This document shows, piece after piece, positions 5,056-9,355 of a stretch of DNA of 9,355 nucleotides. The translations under genes were made by a program, and so were the position numbers. The stretch's first letter is position 1; every line of letters starts with the position of its first letter. The stretch lies in contig DASWMP010000404.1 in the NCBI GenBank assembly GCA_036399695.1, forward strand, positions 1 through 9,355, written 5' to 3'. The notes under the pieces were generated by a model, which searched no databases, was not told the DNA's origin, and saw nothing but the letters and a program-made list of their open reading frames with translations. The DNA is from DASVEE01 sp036399695 (GTDB lineage: Bacteria > Acidobacteriota > Thermoanaerobaculia > Gp7-AA8).

Positions 5056-6282
5056 ATGACACTCGATAAAGCAGCTCTCGAAGGACTCCGTATCGAACGG
5101 CGTGATGATGAGCCTGGCGAGCGGCCGCGGTGGGTCGTGCCGGTCGTCATCGTGGTATTGCTCGCGGCGGCGGCTGGCGTCTGGGCGTTCACGGGCGGGC
5201 GGGGCAAGGAAGTCCGTGTCGCACCCGCCGTCGCCGCGGCCACAGGCACCGCGCGCGGCGCCGTACTCAATGCCAGCGGCTACGTCACGGCGCGCCGTCA
5301 GGCCACCGTCTCCTCCAAGGTCACGGGCAAGATCGCCGAGGTTTACATCGAAGAAGGCATGACGGTGAAGGCGGGACAGGAACTGGCGCGGCTCGACGAA
5401 GCCTACGCCGCCAAGTCGCTCAACCTCTCCGAGGCCGAAGCCGCCGCGTCGGCGAGCGCGCTCGAGGAGACGCGGGTGCGCATCCGGGAGGCGCAGCTCG
5501 ACTACGACCGCGCCAGCCGGCTGGCCTCGCAGCAGATCTCCAGCCGCGCCGACCTCGATCGCGCGCAGGCCCAGGTGGACGCGCTCCGGGCACGGCTCGC
5601 GTCGCAGCAGGACTCGCTCAACGTGGCCCGCAGCCAGGTGCAGATCCAGCGGCAGAACGTGGAGGACACGATCATCCGCGCGCCTTTCAACGGCATCGTC
5701 GTCTCCAAAGACGCGCAGCCGGGCGAGATGATCTCCCCCGTCTCGGCCGGCGGCGGCTTCACCCGCACCGGCATCTGCACGATCGTCGACATGGAATCGC
5801 TGGAAATCGAAGTCGACGTCAGCGAGGCCTACATCAACCGCGTCCACCAGGGGCAGCCGGTCGAAGCGGTCCTCGACGCCTATCCGGAATGGAAGATCCC
5901 GGCCCACGTCATCACGGCCGTGCCGACCGCCGACCGCCAGAAGGCCACGGTGAAAGTGCGCATTGCCTTCGATCAGAAGGACGTCCGCATCCTCCCGGAC
6001 ATGGGGGTGAAGGTGACGTTCATCAGCACCGAGCCGGTCTCGCAGGCGAGCGCCGCGGTCGAGGTGCCGAAGACGGCCATCCGCCGCGAGGGGGAGATCG
6101 ACATCGTCTTCGTCGTGAAGAACGGCCGGGCCGAGCGCCGGGCCGTCAAAGTGGCGTCGACGAGCGGGGACACAGCAAAGGTTTCGACCGGCATCAGCGG
6201 CGGCGAGAGCGTCGTCATCGACGGAGCGCCGGATCTCAAAGATGGTGATGCAGTGAAGGTCAAAGAGGAGAAGGGTCAATGA
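5056..6282 (+). CDS. Membrane fusion protein of an ABC efflux system (HlyD/MacA-like periplasmic adaptor)
   Basis: A 408-residue adaptor that bridges an inner-membrane ABC transporter to an outer-membrane channel. A charged cytoplasmic N-terminus (1-26) precedes one membrane anchor (about 27-45: VVPVVIVVLLAAAAGVWAF). Next come the first half of the biotinyl-lipoyl domain (about 74-115, ASGYVTARRQATVSSKVTG and GMTVKAGQELARLD), an alpha-helical coiled-coil hairpin rich in Ala, Arg and Gln (about 122-205), the second lipoyl half (IIRAPFNGIVVSKDAQPGE, 206-224), a beta-barrel (about 245-325) and a membrane-proximal domain to the end. The order is typical for the family. It leads a four-gene operon; its stop overlaps the ATPase start by 4 bases. 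I prefer the ATG at 5056; one at 5044 would add four residues. Neither has a Shine-Dalgarno sequence. The exported substrate cannot be told from sequence. Confidence 0.92.
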   Translation: MTLDKAALEGLRIERRDDEPGERPRWVVPVVIVVLLAAAAGVWAFTGGRGKEVRVAPAVAAATGTARGAVLNASGYVTARRQATVSSKVTGKIAEVYIEEGMTVKAGQELARLDEAYAAKSLNLSEAEAAASASALEETRVRIREAQLDYDRASRLASQQISSRADLDRAQAQVDALRARLASQQDSLNVARSQVQIQRQNVEDTIIRAPFNGIVVSKDAQPGEMISPVSAGGGFTRTGICTIVDMESLEIEVDVSEAYINRVHQGQPVEAVLDAYPEWKIPAHVITAVPTADRQKATVKVRIAFDQKDVRILPDMGVKVTFISTEPVSQASAAVEVPKTAIRREGEIDIVFVVKNGRAERRAVKVASTSGDTAKVSTGISGGESVVIDGAPDLKDGDAVKVKEEKGQ

Positions 6283-6968
6283 GTCAATCACTGGTGACGT
6301 TGCGCGGCGTCGAGAAAACGTTCAGCCGCGGGAGTGAGGAAGTCCGGGTGCTGCACGGACTGGACGTCGAAATCGCGGCCGGCGAATTCCTGGCGCTGAT
6401 GGGGCCCTCCGGCTCGGGCAAGTCGACGCTGCTCAACCTCCTGGCCGGTCTCGACCGCCCCACGCGCGGCACGATCGAAGTGGCCGGCAAGCACATCGAA
6501 CAGCTCTCACGGAAGCAGCTCGCCAACTGGCGCTCCCGCCACGTCGGCTTCGTCTTCCAGTTCTACAACCTGCTGCCGGTGCTCTCGGCCGAGCGCAACG
6601 TCGAGCTGCCGCTGCTGCTGACGTCACTCTCCTCCGCGGAACGCAAGCGCCACGTGGAGACGGCGCTGCGCATCGTCGGCCTCGAGCACCGCGCCAAGCA
6701 CACGCCCCGCACGCTCTCCGGCGGCGAACAGCAGCGCGTCGGCATCGCCCGCGCCATCGTCACCGACCCCACGCTCATCCTCGCGGACGAGCCGACGGGA
6801 GACCTCGATCGCAAGACCGGCGACGGCATCCTCGATCTTCTGCAGGCGCTCAACCGCGAGCATGGCAAGACGATCGTCATGGTCACGCACGATCCCCACG
6901 CCGCCGAGCGGGCCTCGCGCCGGCTGCACATGGTGGACGGGCAGCTTTCGAACGAGATGGCCGCATGA
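6279..6968 (+). CDS. ABC transporter ATP-binding protein (MacB/LolD-type)
   Basis: A 229-residue stand-alone ATPase that powers the two permeases that follow. Every nucleotide-binding motif is intact: Walker A GPSGSGKST (42-50), Q-loop Gln94 in FVFQFYNLLP, signature LSGGE (146-150), Walker B LILADE (166-171), D-loop GDLD (174-177) and switch His204 in VTHDP. The FQFYNLLP and NVELPLLL sequences are characteristic of the LolD/MacB/FtsE-like group (type VII ABC systems). Its ATG overlaps the membrane fusion protein stop (ATGA) and has a good ribosome binding site, AGAGGAG at 6264-6270, 8 bases upstream. Its own stop overlaps the next start by 4 bases. It is cytoplasmic, docked to the permeases, and expected to act as a dimer. 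Confidence 0.95.
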   Translation: MSQSLVTLRGVEKTFSRGSEEVRVLHGLDVEIAAGEFLALMGPSGSGKSTLLNLLAGLDRPTRGTIEVAGKHIEQLSRKQLANWRSRHVGFVFQFYNLLPVLSAERNVELPLLLTSLSSAERKRHVETALRIVGLEHRAKHTPRTLSGGEQQRVGIARAIVTDPTLILADEPTGDLDRKTGDGILDLLQALNREHGKTIVMVTHDPHAAERASRRLHMVDGQLSNEMAA

Positions 6969-8116
6969 AATTCCTCGGTCTCGTCCTCTCGAACTTCAGG
7001 CGCCACAAGCTGCGCACCTTCCTGACGATCAGCGCCATCCTCGTGGCGTTCATCCTCTTCGGCTTCCTGGCGGCGGTGCGCAACGCCTTCAGCATGGGCG
7101 TGAGCGTGGCGGGCCAGAACCGCCTCATCGTGCGCCACAAGATCTCGCTCATTCAGCCGCTGCCGCAGAGCTACGAAACGCAGATCGAATCGATCGACGG
7201 CGTCGCCGACGCCACGCAGGCCTCCTGGTTCGGCGGCATCTACCAGGACAAGCCGAATGCCTTCGCGCAGATCGCCGTCGAGCCGGAGGAGTTCCTCGCC
7301 ACCTACTCCGAATTCATCGTCTCGCCCGAGACGAAGAAGAAGTGGCTGGAGACGAAGACCGGTGTGCTCGTCGGGAAGAAACTGATGGAGCGGTACCAGT
7401 GGAAGGTGGGGCAGCGCATCCCGCTGGAAGCGACGTTCAACCGCCCGAAGTCCGGCAACACCTGGACCTTCGACATCATCGGTAGCTATGAAGGAAAAAC
7501 CGAGGAAGTCGACACCACCGGCTTCTTCTTCCGCCACGACTACCTCGACCAGAACCGCTTCTTCGGCGACGGCATCACCGGCTGGTACTACATCCGGATT
7601 GCCGACCCGTCGCGCGCCGAAGCGATCGTGAAAGCGATCGACGAGAAGTTCGCCAACTCCCCCGCCGAGACGAAGACGGAGACGGAGAAGGCGTTCATCA
7701 AAGGCTTCGCGGAGCAGATGGGGAACATCGCCGCCATCACCATCGCCATCCTCACGGCTGTCTTCTTCACGATCCTGCTGGTGGCCGGCAACACGATGGC
7801 CCAGGCGGTGCGCGAGCGCATCGGCGAGCTGGGCGTGCTGAAGGCGATCGGCTTCACCGACGGCCAGGTCGTGTCGATGGTGCTGCTCGAATCGCTCCTC
7901 ATCGCCGTCGTCGGCGGTGCGCTCGGCCTCGGCCTCGCGCTGCTGATCATCTCAAAAGGCGATCCGACCGGCGGCGTCATGCCGGTGTTCATCTTCCCGG
8001 CGCGCGACCTCATCACCGGCGTAATCCTGGTCGTGCTGCTCGGCATCGTCACCGGCCTGCTGCCGGCGCTGCAGGCGATGCGCCTCAACGCCGTCGAAGC
8101 CCTTCGGAGAGAGTAA
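6965..8116 (+). CDS. ABC transporter permease 1 (FtsX/MacB family)
   Basis: A 383-residue inner-membrane permease. The layout is the MacB type: one N-terminal helix (about 17-37), a periplasmic domain of about 215 residues (MacB_PCD-like), then three C-terminal helices (about 254-276, 306-330 and 348-370) forming the FtsX-like domain. The conserved cytoplasmic stretch RERIGELGVLKAIGFTDGQV (284-303) between helices 2 and 3 is the usual coupling region to the ATPase. The C-terminus LQAMRLNAVEALRRE is typical of the family. Its ATG overlaps the ATPase stop by 4 bases, and its TAA shares one base with the next ATG. It most likely pairs with permease 2 as a heterodimer. In MacB systems this class acts as a mechanotransmitter driving the periplasmic adaptor rather than moving substrate across the membrane. 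Confidence 0.93.
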   Translation: MKFLGLVLSNFRRHKLRTFLTISAILVAFILFGFLAAVRNAFSMGVSVAGQNRLIVRHKISLIQPLPQSYETQIESIDGVADATQASWFGGIYQDKPNAFAQIAVEPEEFLATYSEFIVSPETKKKWLETKTGVLVGKKLMERYQWKVGQRIPLEATFNRPKSGNTWTFDIIGSYEGKTEEVDTTGFFFRHDYLDQNRFFGDGITGWYYIRIADPSRAEAIVKAIDEKFANSPAETKTETEKAFIKGFAEQMGNIAAITIAILTAVFFTILLVAGNTMAQAVRERIGELGVLKAIGFTDGQVVSMVLLESLLIAVVGGALGLGLALLIISKGDPTGGVMPVFIFPARDLITGVILVVLLGIVTGLLPALQAMRLNAVEALRRE

Positions 8117-9303
8117 TGAAACTGATCCAACAGATTGCAGCGCTGATCGCCTTCAACTTACGCACGCTGCCGGCGCGTCTCGGCTCGGCCGCCGCGGCGG
8201 TCTTCGGGATCGCCGGCGTCGTGGCCGTGCTGGTCGGCATCCTCTCGATCAGCGAAGGCTTCTCGAAAGTGATGACGGTGGCCGGCTCGCCCGATACCGC
8301 GATGGTCCTGCGCGGTGGCGCGGACAGCGAGATGACGAGCGTCCTGGTGGCTGAGGACGTGAACGCCATCGCCACGGCCCCCGGGATCGCGCAGGCCGGC
8401 GGGCAGCCGCTCGTCTCCGCGGAGCTCTTCGTCGTCGTCGACGTGCCGAAGCGGACGACGAACACGGCCGCGAACGTCCCGATGCGCGGTGTGCGCAAGG
8501 AGGCGTTCCTCCTCCGCCCCGAGGTGAAGATCGTCGAGGGGCGGGCCTTCGCGTGGGGGACGAATGAGGTGATCGTTGGACGGGGCGCGCAGCGCTCGTT
8601 CGCCGGCACCGAGGTCGGCAAGCAGCTCAAGCTCGGCTCGCTCGTCTGGAACGTCGTCGGCATCTTCGAGGCGAACGGCGCGATCTCGGAATCGGAGATC
8701 TGGGCGGACGCGAACGTGCTGGCACCAGCCTACCGCCGCGGCAACACGTTTCAGGTGGCGATGGTGAAGCTCGCCTCTCCCGGCAGCTTCCAGCGCTTCA
8801 AGGACGTCCTCACGACCGATCCGCGCGTGAACGTGCGGGTCATGCGGGAGATGGAGTACTTCGCCGCGCAGACGGACCAGTTGCGCCAGCTCATCACCTT
8901 CTTCGCCGTGGCCATCTGCAGCCTGATGGGTCTCGGCGCAATCCTCGGCGCGCTCAACACGATGTACACCGCCGTGGCGGCGCGCTCGCGCGAGATCGCC
9001 ACGCTGGAAGCGATCGGCTTCGGAGGCACGGCCGTGCTGTTCTCGGTCGTGGCTGAGTCGCTGATCCTCGCGTTCATCGGCGGTGCGTTCGGCTCGCTCG
9101 GGGCGTACGCCGCCTTCGACGGCTACCGCGCCGCGACCATGAACTTCGCCACGTTCAGCCAGGTGGCGTTTGCGTTCGACGTGACGCCGCGGCTGATGAT
9201 CTGGGCCGCCGTGTATGCGGCGCTGATCGGGCTGGTGGGCGGGTTCTTCCCCGCGCTGCGCGCGGCAAGAACGCCGGTGTCGATGGCGCTGCGCGACCGG
9301 TAG
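8116..9303 (+). CDS. ABC transporter permease 2 (FtsX/MacB family)
   Basis: A 395-residue paralogue of the preceding permease with the same plan: helix 1 at about 24-46, a periplasmic domain of about 210 residues, and three helices at about 258-282, 308-334 and 358-382. The coupling region ARSREIATLEAIGFGGTAV (289-307) and C-terminal ALRAARTPVSMALRDR parallel those of permease 1, while the periplasmic domains show little obvious similarity by eye. The ATG shares its A with the TAA of permease 1, with GGAGAGAG (8106-8113) just upstream as ribosome binding site, so the two are probably made in matched amounts. No outer-membrane factor follows within the window. The gene is complete and ends 52 bases before the window edge. 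Confidence 0.93.
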   Translation: MKLIQQIAALIAFNLRTLPARLGSAAAAVFGIAGVVAVLVGILSISEGFSKVMTVAGSPDTAMVLRGGADSEMTSVLVAEDVNAIATAPGIAQAGGQPLVSAELFVVVDVPKRTTNTAANVPMRGVRKEAFLLRPEVKIVEGRAFAWGTNEVIVGRGAQRSFAGTEVGKQLKLGSLVWNVVGIFEANGAISESEIWADANVLAPAYRRGNTFQVAMVKLASPGSFQRFKDVLTTDPRVNVRVMREMEYFAAQTDQLRQLITFFAVAICSLMGLGAILGALNTMYTAVAARSREIATLEAIGFGGTAVLFSVVAESLILAFIGGAFGSLGAYAAFDGYRAATMNFATFSQVAFAFDVTPRLMIWAAVYAALIGLVGGFFPALRAARTPVSMALRDR

Positions 9304-9321
9304 CCGAATCCATCTTGGAGT

Positions 9322-9347
9322 GCGGTGGCGAACGCCACCGCTCTTTT
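9322..9347 (+). terminator. Probable intrinsic terminator of the exporter operon
   Basis: GCGGTGGCG (9322-9330) pairs perfectly with CGCCACCGC (9333-9341) across a two-base AA gap; in practice the innermost pairs open to form a tetraloop. The stem is followed by TCTTTT (9342-9347). A GC-rich stem, short loop and U-run 18 bases after the last stop codon fit Rho-independent termination. The very regular palindrome could also be a copy of a dispersed repeat. Confidence 0.6.
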
Positions 9348-9355
9348 ACACGTGT

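Noticed and set aside
5130..6248. 372-codon plus-strand frame within the membrane fusion protein
   Set aside because: It is an out-of-frame shadow, Arg/Gly/Pro-rich, with no recognisable domain.
4993..6291. 432-codon minus-strand open frame opposite the membrane fusion protein
   Set aside because: It is antisense to a gene with a clear domain order, has low-complexity Arg/Asp/Gly composition, and shows no motif or ribosome binding site.

Overview
This is a GC-rich bacterial window with eight complete protein-coding genes, short intergenic gaps and stop/start overlaps within gene runs. The gene content (membrane-fusion ABC exporter, CNT nucleoside transporter, PhoB/PhoR-style two-component pair) points to a Gram-negative-type cell envelope. 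The general style resembles Acidobacteriota (Vicinamibacteria-like), but that placement is an impression from gene content and composition; no marker gene is present to test it.

Left region (1-2430): a nucleoside-salvage pair. A concentrative nucleoside transporter (minus strand, 85-1521) is divergent from a trimeric-type purine nucleoside phosphorylase (plus strand, 1575-2387). Only 53 bases separate them, and these seem to hold back-to-back promoters sharing one TATA core. The transporter would import nucleosides and the phosphorylase would split inosine/guanosine into base and ribose-1-phosphate. Both outer ends carry strong secondary structure: a three-way-junction palindrome after the transporter (1-72) and a 16-bp hairpin 2 bases after the phosphorylase stop codon.

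Middle region (2454-4801): a two-component system on the minus strand. A membrane sensor histidine kinase overlaps by 4 bases the OmpR/PhoB-family response regulator that follows it.

Between the kinase and the right-hand genes lies a noncoding stretch of roughly 330 bases. It contains a long imperfect inverted repeat (4810-4836 / 4942-4969), 9-base tandem repeats, G8 and C7 runs, and a pair of TCACCGGT direct repeats 21 bp apart near the exporter start.

Right region (5056-9303): a four-gene exporter operon on the plus strand: membrane fusion protein, ATPase, and two different FtsX/MacB-type permeases, joined by overlaps of 4, 4 and 1 bases. It looks like a MacAB-type tripartite export system with separate ATPase and permease subunits; no outer-membrane channel gene is seen here. 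The kinase/regulator pair is divergent from it and is a plausible, unproven regulator. The window ends with a terminator-like hairpin (9322-9347).

All eight genes belong to well-known families. I did not find a clearly new biological system; the most unexplained signals are the intergenic structures.
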